Below are positions 1 through 12,625 of a stretch of DNA of 64,000 nucleotides, piece after piece. Below the pieces are notes generated by a model. That model worked only from the letters and a program-made list of their open reading frames with translations. It had not been told where the DNA came from and did no database searches. The DNA comes from Leptoclinus maculatus. Lineage: Eukaryota; Chordata; Actinopteri; Perciformes; Stichaeidae. The position numbers and the translations under genes are program-made. The stretch covers positions 7,799,556 to 7,863,555 of the forward strand of contig JAVDOI010000006.1 in assembly GCA_032191485.1 (NCBI GenBank). The letters run 5' to 3'. Within the stretch, counting starts at the first letter, position 1; every line of letters begins with the position of its first letter.

Positions 1-2178
1 GGCTCCTTATCTCACACTGTGCCAGATCCACACACGCTGTGCCTCCCTCTGCCCCACCAAACTGCAGAGACCCATGGTGTCCCAGGTGTGCATCAAGTGG
101 AACCTAGATTAGGAGCACCTTTGGGGGTACCCAAGCACCCTTGAACCCGCCCCCATGAAGCACCTCTTGCATTTATCTGCATAATAGTCACGGTTACCTC
201 AAGCTACGTTCTTCTGCCTGGTGGGTGAGAGGGCACCGTGGACTTTAAGAAGCCTTAACCTAATGTCAGACCACCGTGGCAATCTGGTGAACAAAGCACG
301 AGAAACCAAAAGGAGCGGCCTGCTTGTAACATCCACACAAAGCTATTGGAAATATGAATGGAAGTCTGGCTGCTGGAATATTGCTTGTTGCAATTTCTTG
401 TCTCTGTACCATGAACATCACATGAAAAACTCTGAAATTCACTGAAATTGGTCTCTCTCCCTAGCTCCCTTCTTGCAAAACACAGGAGGCCATATTGATT
501 GTGGGGCTGTTTTTTAGTACTCAGTGAAGCTTGAATGGAAGGATTTAAAAATGCATCTTTCTGCTTTTGAAACCATTCTTGTGGGAAAAACTCTGCTTCG
601 CTTTGATATTTCAAAACTAAAATTTCTTTTATAGGTTTTGTCAACACAATGGCAAGGTTAGACCCTTTTGTATGAGAGAATAAACTAGCACACTGAATAC
701 AACTCTGTGACTCGAATATGAAAATCATTTACGTATTTTGATAAATACACCAAAGCAAAAACAATTGCTAAGTGCGACCTATGTTTGATGGCACTAATCT
801 GCTGCAGCGAGACAAATGAAGTCTTTACTCTAGTTGAAAAGAGGCTGTGAGCTACAGTGTGCGGGATAAACAAGCCCTCTGACTGCATAAGAAGCACAAA
901 ATAGGACCTATCCCCTTTCCTAACCCCTTGGTAGAACATATCACAAGGTCAAGGAGAATACGCACAGTGGTAAGATAATTGGACTGGACTTGTACGAAGA
1001 ATTGTCGACATACAATGTCAGCCAGACACAACTAAATGCACTCAGAAATATAGCCTAATGAAGTAAAAACATAAAACAATAACCCATTTAGATTACGTCT
1101 CAAAATTTACAGCATAATTATACTGTGTGATAGTACAGCACATTCTGATACATGGTACAAGGGGAAAAAGGCGTGATGTTAATAATCCTCTATTAGTCCC
1201 GCAGTGGGGACATTTACAGGATCACAGCAGCAAAGTGGACAGTGCAAACAAGGTCCATGGTAAAAAGAATTAGAACTTTGTAAATATTGGGGTTTCTGTG
1301 TAAAGTTGTTGCGTAAGGGAGGGGTATTAAAATGCATCTTTGAGCATACATTGGGTTATAGATCACATGCTCTCTGTTTTTAGAATTTCTTGATGTGGTT
1401 TTGATATTAAATGTGATCATGACTGACCAAACTAAGTAACAGAATCGACTGAAGATTATAAATTGATGTTTTGCCACTCATCAGCATCGGACTATGTGGG
1501 TGTGTAATTTGCACCATATAACTGAAGTCAATGAGGTCACATAGTAGAGGGTGTAAATTCCAACTGCCATCTGGGATTTTGAAATCAAACTGTGTTTACA
1601 CATTGGTGTTGCTGTTGCATACATTTGTTGCAGTGGTGGAGGTTGTCTGCTACATAACACCTGCACCTTAGTAGGTGTTCGCCATGCTCACTTATTCCTG
1701 TTCACGACCTAGAGGAAGGGCATTATCACAGGGACAATGATGGGATTTAACATCCAAACCTCATACATTTCATACCATTTCACACATCAATCATGTGACT
1801 GTTATGACTCCTAACACGACTGCCATGCAACTTCCATGACTCTCGTGTGACACCACGGTGTGAGTCATGCACAGAGGCTAAATGACAGGGAGGCTCCCTC
1901 ACTGCCAGAGAGTGATGAAGCATCAACTGTAGGAGCAGTGATTTTGTAATCTTACTGTACCACCAGGATGACTGATATGAATCTATGTTTGCCAAATGTT
2001 TAATGCGCATTTATGACAAAACATGGTGTCCCGTGAAAAGCAATCGGCCACACTAAACTTTACAAAAGCAATGCCGATAACACTCTTCTGACGCGAACAT
2101 GCACGATGATGTACTTTCACACACTCATGGACATGAATATCAGCACACACATACACAGAACAATCCCCTGCAATATAA

Positions 2179-2179
<1 letters not shown>
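1..2179. other. Non-coding stretch, no gene recognised
   Basis: Mixed-composition unique-looking DNA. The open frames here are short, overlap on opposite strands and carry no recognisable domain or splice context. No tRNA, rRNA or transposon end was recognised before the large CA array that follows. Confidence 0.5.
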
Positions 2180-2274
<95 letters not shown>

Positions 2275-2301
2275 TCTCTCTGTCTCTCTCTCTCTCTCTC
2301 C
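2180..2301. repeat. Compound (CA)n-(CT)n microsatellite
   Basis: About 94 bases of uninterrupted CA dinucleotides run from 2180 to 2273. They pass directly into an imperfect CT array with one TG interruption, ending near 2301. Open frames crossing it are artefacts encoding Thr-His or Val-Cys runs. Long uninterrupted CA arrays are typical of fish genomes and likely length-polymorphic. Confidence 0.97.
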
Positions 2302-2481
2302 ATTTTTTGGTAGTTTTGCGTCAGTGCTAAGACCACAGGGACGGTTGACATTTCACTCTGGCTCTGTTTCCATTCCCTGTGATCACAGCCATGCTGCCTC
2401 GCCTCCCTTAAAGGTCACCGCTGTTGTTTGTCAAAATCCCAACAAAAACACTCCATGCAATGCTCTTTGTGTGTATGAGAG

Positions 2482-2508
2482 AAACACACACACCAACACA
2501 CACAAACA

Positions 2509-2543
<35 letters not shown>
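2482..2543. repeat. (CA)n microsatellite, interrupted
   Basis: CA dinucleotides with three early interruptions (CCAA, CAAA, CAAA), then a perfect block of about 30 bases, decaying into CTCA. It lies 180 bases downstream of the larger array, and the two may behave as one unstable region. Confidence 0.95.
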
Positions 2544-2547
<4 letters not shown>

Positions 2548-2596
2548 TCATACACAGAAGAGAGGTATAGTTTGTGTTTACCTTATGGGATCTTAA

Positions 2597-4081
2597 AACA
2601 AGGGTTGTTATTCAAATCAAGTCAGTTTTCTTCGGTCTTAACCAGGACTGTGTTCCCGTACTACCAGTGCGTATCTAGCATAAACTAAGCAACAAATTAT
2701 CTGGGAAAGATCATCTTTAGACGTAGCACATTCTAAAGAATTAGTATTTCGCAACCGTAGCATTGGATAAGTCACTGACAGGAAAAAAACAACCCAAACA
2801 GTACAAAAACTTGCAAAATGTGTGTTTTACAATATTAGTTATACAATAATAGAATATTATTACACTATAATATGCTAGGTGTTTTGTGTTGTTAAATTGA
2901 GCCAATAGGCTCCACTGTAATTACCAAAGAACATATACAGTATATCTATGTGGCAATAAGTTCATTTTTGTTTGTGTTGAACAGTGCAAGGGCATCATGA
3001 CGGTTATATTTGTGTCTGTCTCATTTGATTTTTGTCAGAAAATTCCTCAATGGTGAGTAAAGCCATGACAGTTCGACGTGTTAAGGAGAGGCGGCGTGGA
3101 TCACCGGTTTCTCTTGTTCACTCCTTCTGCACCTTATTTCACTAGACTCTTCTGTTGGGTATAGCCTCTGGATGTACGTGTACCAGAGTCCTGCAGAATG
3201 GCGCGACAAAGTTGCTGACCAAAGGTGACCTGATTAGGCATTGTTCCAGCTGCTCCTCGTTAGATAATAGTGCACCTAACGAGCTTTCATGTGAATGTGA
3301 GGTTAAAATGTCTCTCAGTACAAGCTGTACTGCTGGTGATATAGGGCTTAAGCAATTGGCCACATTTCAGTAAAAGTACACGGCCTACACTACAGTGTAA
3401 CCCATAGTGTTCACACTGCGGAAAAAAAGTGCATGTGGTGCTACTTACGTCCTGTTGCAGGCTATAGATTTATATTCATTCAGACAGTGTGTCTGAAGTC
3501 AAATAGATGTTTGTTAAACTTTGTATAATACATAAATACAAATCTCAAGTGAATGTAACTTCAATTTGATATTACTTGTGTTACCCACAGTGTTTCTAAT
3601 GCAGTTTAGCTCTCATTATTAAAGGATATTGTCTTTATAGCTTTGTTATTTAATATTCTAGTCATGAGCAGCAGCTATAAAGTTATCTAAATATGCTAAG
3701 TTTAATATATTAGACATACTGTACTTCCACTCTGTGTCATAAAATGTGATAAACTGTAATCTCCACTTTTCTATGGTAGTACTCAATTTGAATATTACAA
3801 CCACGGTATTGCGTTTACTGTTACAGTGATGTTATCTGTGTATAGAGATTATTGGCGAAAGGATTTGCAGTATCTGATCTAAGAGCTGTTATCGCCAAGG
3901 TAACAACGAAATGGAAAGGAAATAAACAAAAGAATATGCACATAAAATGCTTTCATTATGTTATTATACTTTTGGATTTGATGGGTTTTAAGATATAACA
4001 TTCATAGAGTTAAACAAATCCAAATGACTTTAAACAACACCATGGACAGACAGCAGGACACGCAGGCACTTTAGGGGTGTA
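2597..4081. other. Non-coding stretch, AT-rich
   Basis: AT-rich unique-looking DNA with no supported gene. The frame and antisense frame around 3142-3373 mirror each other and have no recognisable family. Nothing else recognised. Confidence 0.45.
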
Positions 4082-4103
4082 TGTGTGTGTGTGTGTGTGT
4101 GTG
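4082..4103. repeat. Short (TG)n microsatellite
   Basis: Eleven TG units, followed directly by a G-rich stretch. Confidence 0.9.
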
Positions 4104-5180
4104 GTGGGGTTTGGGGGCCCTCTACAGTGGGTGACATTCATCTGAAAAACCCTTTGTGCTCGTTCTTACATTAGAAATGAAAGACAAGGGGGTTACAACT
4201 CAAAAGGAGCGGGCTTCTTTTATATTGGATGTCTGCTATATTCATAATATTTTCAGATGGAAAACTGAACTGAAAGTGAAACTTATCTATACTGTTTTTG
4301 TTAAATGGCGTCTGGTGACTTTGAAGAGAGCATCGATGTGATCGGAAAAGCAAGATGGAGTGGTGAACATATTCTAAAATAAGTGTACACTTAAACGAAT
4401 AGTTATAGTTTTATAGATGGGCCTGCCTTTTAGGAGGCTAAAATATCTTTCGTTGCTACCCCCCCGCAGTACATTGCTTTGTCTGTTTCTTCAAAATGGG
4501 GGTCATCTGACCGCTGACTCTGGATAAGTACCTCATACAACCCAACCTTAAAACACCCAAACTGTCCATTCAAGTGCCCCACACAATATGTATTCATGGT
4601 TGTCTCAAGGATGCTCCCATGTCCCCCATTAAATACAAACTAAAATGTCTTAAGATTCACAATAGAAACAGAAAAGAAACAATTTTAAAACACATTTTTG
4701 GCTCAAAGGATCTTTAAAAAAATGCACACTAACAACCGAAGGTTGATAAAGGTTGAGAGATTTAATTAATACTTTTCAGTGTAGGGGTAATTTAGTTTGC
4801 ATTTCTAATGGATTTCAAATTGTTCTAATTTTGCATGAGCTCCTGCTGTAGTTGTAATAGCCTGAGGCAGTTAAGATCCGGGTAACACTAAAATATGTTT
4901 TCTGTAAACTTTCTCTACAATCCTGGGGGGAAATAGGAACTACTAGTCTAATATTACTTCATAGACTTTATTTAACCTTCTATATTTCTCATTAAACACA
5001 GAGCAATGGCAGTTGTAAAAGTTTTTGTTGATTTAATGTAATTTGTGATGTGCTCAAAATCATGATATTGTTCATGAGGGAGAATGTTATTGTTATAACT
5101 CCCATGCAGAGTCACATAGCCGTCCAATACCGTGATTTAAACCCAAGGATGATTGCTCATGGTTGTTTCTATCTGAGAGA
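4104..5180. other. Non-coding stretch, no gene recognised
   Basis: AT-rich DNA. An open frame and its antisense counterpart near 4156-4353 show no recognisable protein family. No repeat ends recognised. Confidence 0.45.
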
Positions 5181-5208
5181 GGGGGGGGGGGGGGGGGGGG
5201 GGGGGGGG
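5181..5208. repeat. Poly-G tract (28 G)
   Basis: Twenty-eight consecutive G residues, preceded by GAGAGA and followed by AGACAAATC. This is the longest mononucleotide G run in the window. The exact length may be unreliable because such runs are error-prone in sequencing. Confidence 0.9.
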
Positions 5209-5509
5209 AGACAAATCTGCCCAAATTGCCTTGAAAAAAAAAGAAAGGAAAAAAAAAACAATTCAGATGAGTGATTGACACAGCGCCAAATTCATCACAA
5301 TGAGAGATGGTGGAAGGTATCTGACAACCAAAAACACTGTTGGAAGGTACACATGCACACACTGCGCTCGCACGCAGACACCGACATACTCGAGTGCATA
5401 AATACACACACACGCACATACCCGAACATAAAAGTGGTTCAATAGCTATTACAGTGTAGCTTTGTAGAAATTTGGTATCAAATGATTGGTGGGATCGGCT
5501 ACAAGCAAC

Positions 5510-5523
5510 AAAAAAAAAAAAAA
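5510..5523. repeat. Poly-A tract (14 A)
   Basis: Fourteen A residues between CAAC and GGAGCTG. There is no retroposon body upstream that I can recognise, so it is listed as a simple repeat. Confidence 0.85.
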
Positions 5524-7099
5524 GGAGCTGCAGCTGTCGTGTTTGTGTGTGCATGTGTGATTTGTGTGCGCGTGCAGCAGCAATCTTTTGTGTCTCTTTG
5601 AATGTGCAAGTGCCACCCCCACATCTCTCCTCCCCCTCTGTCGTTCACGTCCATAGCCATTAGTGAGGCGGCCGTTGAGGCTGCCTTGTTTTGACAGATG
5701 CTCACTCTGTCCAAATGCATCTCAGAGGATGTTATGGCGCTTGTCACACTCCCCCTCCCTCTCTGTGTTTCCTCCCTTCTCTTCTTTGCTCTCATGCTTT
5801 CCTAGTCTTCCTTGGTCCGTGCATTGGCTTCATATCAGGCTGGTCCGCTCATGATAATATAATTCACGATGTACTTGCGTGCTTACACACACTTTTGTTG
5901 TGCCGTTTTCTTCAAACTTCATGATATGGTATTCCCTCCCATGATATGTCTATAAAGCACATAAGTCAACGTGACCAGAGTGGGTGCATCCAGCCGCTCC
6001 CACTGCCTCCAGGCCTACATACGTATGAAAAGGAGTGAACCGTGTAGCGGGTCAGCCTTTCATTGTTTCTTCCAAATGGATGCCTCGGGGGGCGGGTTTT
6101 TGAAGTTGGAGGGGGGGGTACAATGTTTAGGAGGAGAAAGTCCCCTGGTCATTCAAGACTCCTGCTGCCACAGCGTGGCCACAACACTACCCTACCTGGA
6201 AACAATGAGGCCACTGTTTGTGGACATCCTGTTGGCTTATTGGACACAAACGGACACATTGTGACTACTGTGGGATGCCAATGCGAAGTACAGGCCTGTA
6301 TATTGTACCACGCCTGATGAAATTCACTAATTCATTCAGTGGGATCATAGATACACTTGATGAAAAGATTGCCTTTTGAACCTAGCGTAACACGGGGGCG
6401 GTATATTGCCGTCTCTTGCCATTCACCCTGATTACAGCAATTCCAACTGATGTTATTGATAACTACTGAATGCTTAATTTTAGTCTGGAGTTTTATAGTT
6501 AGACATTTTATTAAAATTAGTTTTTCTGCCTAAAGGGTTATAGAAAACTGGAAACCATTTATGACAGAAAATTAGTGCACCACAACTTTCATGTGCGCAC
6601 CAAAAAAAAGATAGCTTCTGAATGAGATTTCCAATTCCATAGCACACATTTGCACGACACCCCCGGAATCAAATCAAGCTTGTGGTTCATGCAATCATAC
6701 AAATGCACAAATATCCAAGTCAAACTCCCCATGGCTTATAGATTCATGCTTACGACCCTCTCCATCATTCAGCGCTCTCTCCCACTAAATCATGCATGCA
6801 AGTCTAAAAACATTCCAGTTGCCCCATACCCATACATCAATATATGTGTTTGCCCTGGAGGGAGTTGAATCTGTTTTGAGGGGAAGTTTGTTAGAAGTCA
6901 GACTTAACCTGTACCCTCTTCCGTCCCTGTATCTCTCCTGCATGCTTCTTAGCCAGGTGAAGGTGACCTTGCCCTGAGGACTGAGAACCACAGAGCACCT
7001 CTACTCCCCACCGCTCCTTTAGTGCGGCCTCGCTGTGGTGACTTAAGAGAGGGGAGAGGATGCCTGTGACTTTCTCTTTGAGTGCCTCTCTGACTCTGT
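5524..7099. other. Non-coding stretch; CT-rich patch near 5740-5815
   Basis: Contains a pyrimidine-rich patch around 5740-5815 and a G-rich patch around 6086-6119. The overlapping frames from 5663 to 6317 are rich in Ser, Leu, Cys and His and have no recognised family. No gene supported. Confidence 0.45.
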
Positions 7100-7408
7100 A
7101 TATCTGTGTGTGTGTGTACGTGTGTGTGAGTAAGAGTTGGCCAGGCTTCAGGAGGGGCTGATTCACACCGTCTGGCTCTCCGTTGGATGGACAGGGCTTG
7201 GCTTAGGGCTGAGAGGGTCCTTTACGCCTCAACACACTCAGGTCTGCACACTCTCCTCGATCCTCCTCACAAATGGTGGGGTGATTAAAGGAGACATGCC
7301 AATACATCCAAGATTTCAACCACTGCTGGAGAGAAGAAGCGGGAGTGAGGGGAAAAGTAGGAAAGGAGACAGAGTAGATGAAAAGGAAAAATGTGTGCTG
7401 TTGTATGT

Positions 7409-7410
<2 letters not shown>

Positions 7411-7449
<39 letters not shown>
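7411..7449. repeat. (GT)n microsatellite
   Basis: About 19 GT units without interruption. A shorter GT-rich patch, interrupted by TACG, lies upstream at about 7104-7128. Confidence 0.95.
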
Positions 7450-7450
<1 letters not shown>

Positions 7451-9805
7451 AAGTGCTTGTATGTGCGCAAAGAGACACAAAGTGCAAACACTGTCCTCCA
7501 GACAGTGAGTGCAAAGGAACAATGAATCACAGTGAAGACAAGTGGGTGAAAATAAAGAGAGAGTGAAGCTGAAGTGACTCTGTGCCCACAGTTAACGGTA
7601 TATTTTCTTCCACCTTGCGAAGGAAGTGGCTGCTAGGATGAGCACGGAGCGGCGGGGTTAGAAATGAAAAGGCTGGGGTCAACTTCATTTCTCGGCTCAT
7701 ATTCTCCACTCTATCTCATGACAATCTGGCCAATACAGACTCAGCCCTAGCCCGGAAAGTTTCCCCATTCACATTCCAAAAAACAATCTGGTGAACTCCA
7801 TTTCCGTTCCCCACAGCCGATCACAAATAGTGCTCGGCTTCCAGTTGAGTTCAATGTGTCGCAGCAATACATAGTTTACAGGAGCTCTCTGACAGGCTTT
7901 TTGTGAAGGCTTGTGAAGGCTTTTGAAAGCACCCTCGTCCCCGTATGAAACATCTGCTGCCAATGGGGTTATTAGATCAGCATTGTGTTGGTAAAACATT
8001 TGTACAGACACAAAATAGTCACAAACACCAAACGCACCAGGGGAAAAAAGTAAAATAAAAAGATAAAAGCTAGTACATACACTAACAGGCAAATGTACTT
8101 TTGTCTTTCTACCTCTTTGGCATTTCCCAGCATGCTTTGCTATGATGGGTGACTTGATCCTCGTTCCAATCCCGGCGCACGCCTCTCTGAGGAGCGGCGA
8201 TGTCACTGGAACATAGAGGAATAGAAATCAAATCTGTTTGAACCGAGAGTGAGGAGAGTGTGCCAGAGGACAAGGCAGCGATAACGGATAAAAGAGCAGG
8301 GGGAGTAAAAGAATGATATTTGAATTATGTAACTCAGCTCAGGGATGATTTGGACGATTCCACCGTTGACACCAACATCATTTCTCATTACCTGAGAGCC
8401 GTGTGTGCCCGGCGCTTTGCCTCGTCCCTCGAGTCGTCTCACACTCAGCTATCAGAGAGAGAGAGAGAGGGAGAGGCAGGAAAAAAGGAGCAGAATGAGG
8501 TGAGATATTTGGGAGACGACGAGGGACAAACAGGCTGCAAAAGCACACATTTGCACAACAAATATATGAAGCAGGATGCTCACACATTTAAGTTACTGTG
8601 AAAGATTGACTCTACTACTACTACTCTACTGTAGCCTGCCTCATATACACATCTACCTGCTGCAGATAAAAGCCTGAATATTCTGTATGCATGTGTAACT
8701 TCACTGAGGTGAGTCACTGCAGAATGGAAAAAAGGTACTTTAAATGCATTGTCTTTCCTGCTTTGTGTTAATTACAGACCAAAGTACAAAGTGAAACCTT
8801 TTACTCTAAACTGCCTGGGCGTCAACACATTGTGTCGTCAACATGATCTTAATGGGTTGAAATCAATGGCCAATCGATACCCCCCGTGTATTCAACATGG
8901 GATAAATTGCACTGTATAACTTTGAGGGACTGGTGATGAATGTTCCACAAGGTTCAATTAGCATTTAGCAGAAGCAATGTGTAAAAGACTGGACCGTAAA
9001 ATGGATTGTTCTTCTAATAGAACAGGAAAGTCTCACAGCCCAGAGGAGCCATTCTGATAAGTTCAAGCACCTAACAATACTCATGTTTAGTCTGTTTGAG
9101 CTGTTTAAGAGTAGAAATACACTGCTACACGTTTTAAAGTAATCTACCAAGACTGTGCACTTCAGCATTTTTTGCTTGGTCTAAACAGCGCCTTCCTGAA
9201 TAACGTCGTATTGAGTTTAGGGAAGTTAGGGATTGTTAAAGAGTTTCAGGATCAACTTTTGTGATTGGCCTACCGTGCATTTTCTGATGAAGCCTTGCCA
9301 CTTTAAATTCAAATAAATGGGGCTGTACCTTTTCACGCAGTGCTATTTGTCTACTAGAACACGGATTATTATTATTCCACCCAAAAAAAAATCTGTATAT
9401 TATTCTATTCTGCATATTTCAATCTTGAATAAACATAATTTTAACATTTTTCCAAAGCAATCATACGGCATGCCTTCTTTTTTTTTTCTTTCCGCGTTTT
9501 GTAATTACCTATTTTATGTCATTCTTGTTTGTAATCCGTTGCAGTTGGGTTAGACATCATTAAATAAAAAATAAGAGGCACCATTAGTTGTTGCTCCTTA
9601 GCTTTGTTGTGCTTGGTGGCATTTGAGAGATAGTACTGATATTTCACAACTCTCAGTACTCGGCATTTAAATGAAAATATGTTCAGCAAAAAATATTTCA
9701 AGCTGTGATACCATTACTGGCGCTTTTGATGGACTGATGAAGGTTTTATTTTAGGTTGTGTATCGTTAAAGTTATGGATAAGGGAGTAGGTTCTTCCAAG
9801 CACAC
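7450..9805. other. Non-coding stretch with one weak exon candidate
   Basis: No recognised gene. Holds a small tandem of GTGAAGGCTT near 7899-7921, a GA-rich patch at about 8453-8475, a short CTA repeat at about 8611-8628, and the weak exon candidate listed separately at 8338-8499. Confidence 0.4.
8338..8499 (+). other. Weak candidate exon, unrecognised
   Basis: An open frame of 54 codons sits between a CAG ending at 8337 and a consensus-like donor GAG|GTGAGA at 8497-8505. The first 36 residues have ordinary, non-repetitive composition, for example LRDDLDDSTVDTNIISHYLR. The end runs into a GA microsatellite that encodes Glu/Arg repeats. The region before the CAG has no good polypyrimidine tract, which argues against a real acceptor. 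I do not recognise a protein family, and chance remains the likeliest explanation. Confidence 0.12.
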
Positions 9806-9830
9806 TACACACACACACACACACACACAC
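9806..9830. repeat. (CA)n microsatellite
   Basis: About 12 CA units, followed by GGATGC. Confidence 0.93.
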
Positions 9831-10732
9831 GGATGCTTACGCTCAACATGCTTGAGTCGTGCCGGTCTTCTCCTCTGCGCTGTGTCTGTGTGGGGGTGGT
9901 TGGTGCATGGCACATCGCTTAAAATAGACATTTGCTCTCTTTGCAAGAGAAGGTTTGACAAAGGAGTGAGACGGAATGAAAGTGTTGAGGGAGCGAGAGA
10001 GTGTGACAAAGACAGAGAAAGACAAGAAGATAAGGAAGAAAGGCAGAAGAGGAACACACTAAATCTACCTCTGCACCAAACTAGTATTCAAACGAAACAA
10101 ACACAGACATCTGAGAGTTTGAAATGGAGAAGTACCATTTTTGATTTCAAGTAAAGGAATTGAGGACAATTCCCAGTAAAGTGAATGGGGACAGGTGTCG
10201 GCAGAGGAGATAGCACAGACGACAGACAGAGAGCTGCAAACCTTGATACTGTACTTTTCATTTGATTTAAAAAGGTAGCAACATCTGTACAATATCTCTA
10301 GATTAGAAAACAATATGCATTGACAGGCTGAACATAATAGACAAACTGGCATTTCTGCTATTTCTAACAAATACACTAGCTTCAATCGCGCGTCACAAGT
10401 CTAAGACAAGATAAAAAAGGGTTACTTCATTATTTCCACTGAGCTCAGCATTGGCATCTTCCTCACAAAGACCAAGTCTTTTTTGCAAAAGATACAACAT
10501 GTATAAAGTAAAGACTGCGCAAAACTATGATTAATCATATCGACATCAAAGGCTTGGTGGCTCTTTGTCAGACGAGACTTAACTTGAGATGACTTTGAAT
10601 CTGGATGGTTAAAGAAAAAGTGAAAATGAATCACATTTTACTCTGGATGGATGTTAGTACATTCCGTCATTGTTAATCTCTTCCCGCCAACGCCTAAAGT
10701 TGAGCAGTCAGCAGAATGGAGCTGGCTTGTGT

Positions 10733-10736
<4 letters not shown>
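9831..10736. other. Non-coding stretch; purine-rich patch
   Basis: A GA-rich stretch at about 9945-10055 is followed by ordinary AT-rich DNA. No recognised gene or transposon end. Confidence 0.45.

Positions 10737-10788
<52 letters not shown>
10737..10788. repeat. (CT)n microsatellite
   Basis: About 23 uninterrupted TC units, with one TTT interruption at the 3' end. This is a homopyrimidine tract with mirror symmetry and so could form triplex DNA. Confidence 0.95.
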
Positions 10789-10910
10789 CACCCTCCCCCA
10801 ACGGCACACATCTTCCCAGTGCTTAAGATAAGTGACAAGACATCAGAGCCAAAGAAGTGCTTTAATGCCAAGAGAAAACTCTGCGCCTGTACGTGGGTGG
10901 ATGCCTCCAT

Positions 10911-10948
10911 CTGTGTGTGTGTGCGCGTGTGTGTGTGTGTGTGTGTGT
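10911..10948. repeat. (TG)n microsatellite, interrupted by CGCG
   Basis: TG units with a GCGC interruption in the middle, ending in TGTAAACATG. Further TG-rich sequence continues sporadically to about 10990. Confidence 0.9.
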
Positions 10949-11105
10949 AAACATGTGTGCCTGCACTGTTGAGTATGTGTGTGTGTGTGAGTGAACATAC
11001 ATGAGTTACAAAAATAGTTATGTGTGTGCTAACACTCTATCTTCAAGTGAGTATAAACGTTGGCCTGTACTGTAAATGTTTGTGTAGAAATGCCAGTGAG
11101 CGTGC

Positions 11106-11108
<3 letters not shown>

Positions 11109-11154
<46 letters not shown>

Positions 11155-11170
11155 CGTGCGCGTGCGTGTG
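11109..11170. repeat. (TG)n array passing into TGCG repeats
   Basis: About 21 TG units, followed by CGTGCGTGCG-type tetranucleotides. The CG steps at the 3' end make it a possible Z-DNA-forming tract. Confidence 0.94.
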
Positions 11171-11307
11171 CCCCTCTCTTCTTGGTAAGGTTATCCATCA
11201 CTCCAAGCATCAGATGACATCACCACCGACCCCCATCCTGCTACTCTTACCCTTCCACCCACCCCACATTCTCCACTCTGATGGCTTGGCTGGGTGCCAC
11301 CACCCAC

Positions 11308-11339
11308 CTTCCTCCTCCTCCTCTTCCTCCTTTCCTCCT
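11308..11339. repeat. (CCT)n trinucleotide-rich patch
   Basis: Imperfect TCC/TTCC repeats. On the + strand this encodes a Ser run in a spurious open frame. Confidence 0.8.
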
Positions 11340-12394
11340 GTCCAGTATTTAACTCCACTCTGTGCTGCTGCGGTAAAAGTGCTGAATCGTCACCCGCTGG
11401 CCACATTATATACAAGGCTGACATGGGTCAGGTGTAGGTTGTGTTGGTGTGTGCCTGTGCGGGTGCATGCCTCTATGTGTATGTGGGGAGGTGGACTTGT
11501 AATCAAAACAGTGCCACCTCCCAGCGTTTATACTCGTGTAAGGCCGTAGCTGTGTTAATGAAGTGCGATCCAGAGGGTGTACATTATGACAGTCACTAAC
11601 TTTATTATTCAGCCCCCCGCTACAGCCCTGGGAGAGAATTGTAGCTTTAAGTGAACCCTTAATGGACATGTAGTTTTTTTTTCCCCATTCCCCTAGTAAT
11701 GTGGACTTATGTTCTGGACAGTGGGTCTTAATTGACAATCACTGTAAGGGGAGGTGTTGTGAACACTGGGCCTTAATGGAAGGATCCACTAACCTCCAAG
11801 TCTAAAAAACGTTATTGCCTTTCTTCCAGTTGAGCCATAAAACACTGTCAGATACAATGTGAGCCGAGGGCAGTGATATGTCACTGTATAAAGGCTTTAA
11901 AGCATCCCTGAAGCCTAAAATCAAGCCCACTGTGTCACAATTACACTGACATGATAGGAAACATATCAGAGACAGTGTAGCTTTAAATCGTGGTAACATG
12001 AAGTGACATTACGAGTGTTGCCGAGTGATGTTGTTGTTGTGGTAAAGCAGCGCAGATGACAGTTTTGACTAATACCTATAGCAAGCTATTCTACAGCATT
12101 GTATAATATGAATACACTATATATATATGTATGAACAATGTGTGTATCTTACAGCCGTCTGGGTATGAATAAGGTATGATAACATTCTTAAAAATAAATC
12201 CTCTAGCAGCTTGATTTAGCTTCACATTATCTTTTCTAATATTATAACAGCTGCATTTTTAACTCATTGCTGAGTGTTTAGAAAGTGCTGAGTTGGACCT
12301 ATTCCTTGTCCGTTATTTTCTCTTACAAATATTACCAAATACAAAACACTTTAATTTGGAATTATATAATCTGTGACTAATGCTTCCCTTTCTT
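11340..12394. other. Non-coding stretch, no gene recognised
   Basis: Unique-looking DNA that becomes AT-rich toward 12.1 kb, with a short TA run at about 12118-12128. No supported gene. Confidence 0.45.
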
Positions 12395-12625
12395 GTGGAA
12401 TATTAATAATGCATTTGCATTCCGTCCTCCACAAATGGTGTTTAGGATTTGATAAATTCAAATAGAGTTGTTGGGGTTTTTCGGCTTTTGCAAAGACCTT
12501 ATTTATTATGGAGCAGATGTGATGATTTTCAAGTACTGTATATTATTATGCATATTTGATGCTGAAGGCACCCTCTCTTCTTAAATACCCAAGCGCATCA
12601 ATTAATGTATTTATGAAAGCGGTGA
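12395..12625. promoter_or_regulatory. Candidate conserved non-coding element
   Basis: Repeat-free, AT-rich block with runs such as TTAATAATGCATTTGCATTC, TATTATTATGCATATTTG and CATCAATTAATG. These resemble POU and homeodomain recognition sequences. There is no open frame of note and no microsatellite drift. This is inference from composition and motifs only. Confidence 0.3.

Noticed and set aside
2099..2596. 165-codon + strand frame
   Set aside because: It is mostly Thr-His repeats from the CA array followed by Ser-Leu from the CT array; a microsatellite artefact.
5093..5554. 153-codon - strand frame with a Pro run
   Set aside because: The Pro run is the translated 28-base G tract and the Phe runs come from A runs; no domain and no splice context.
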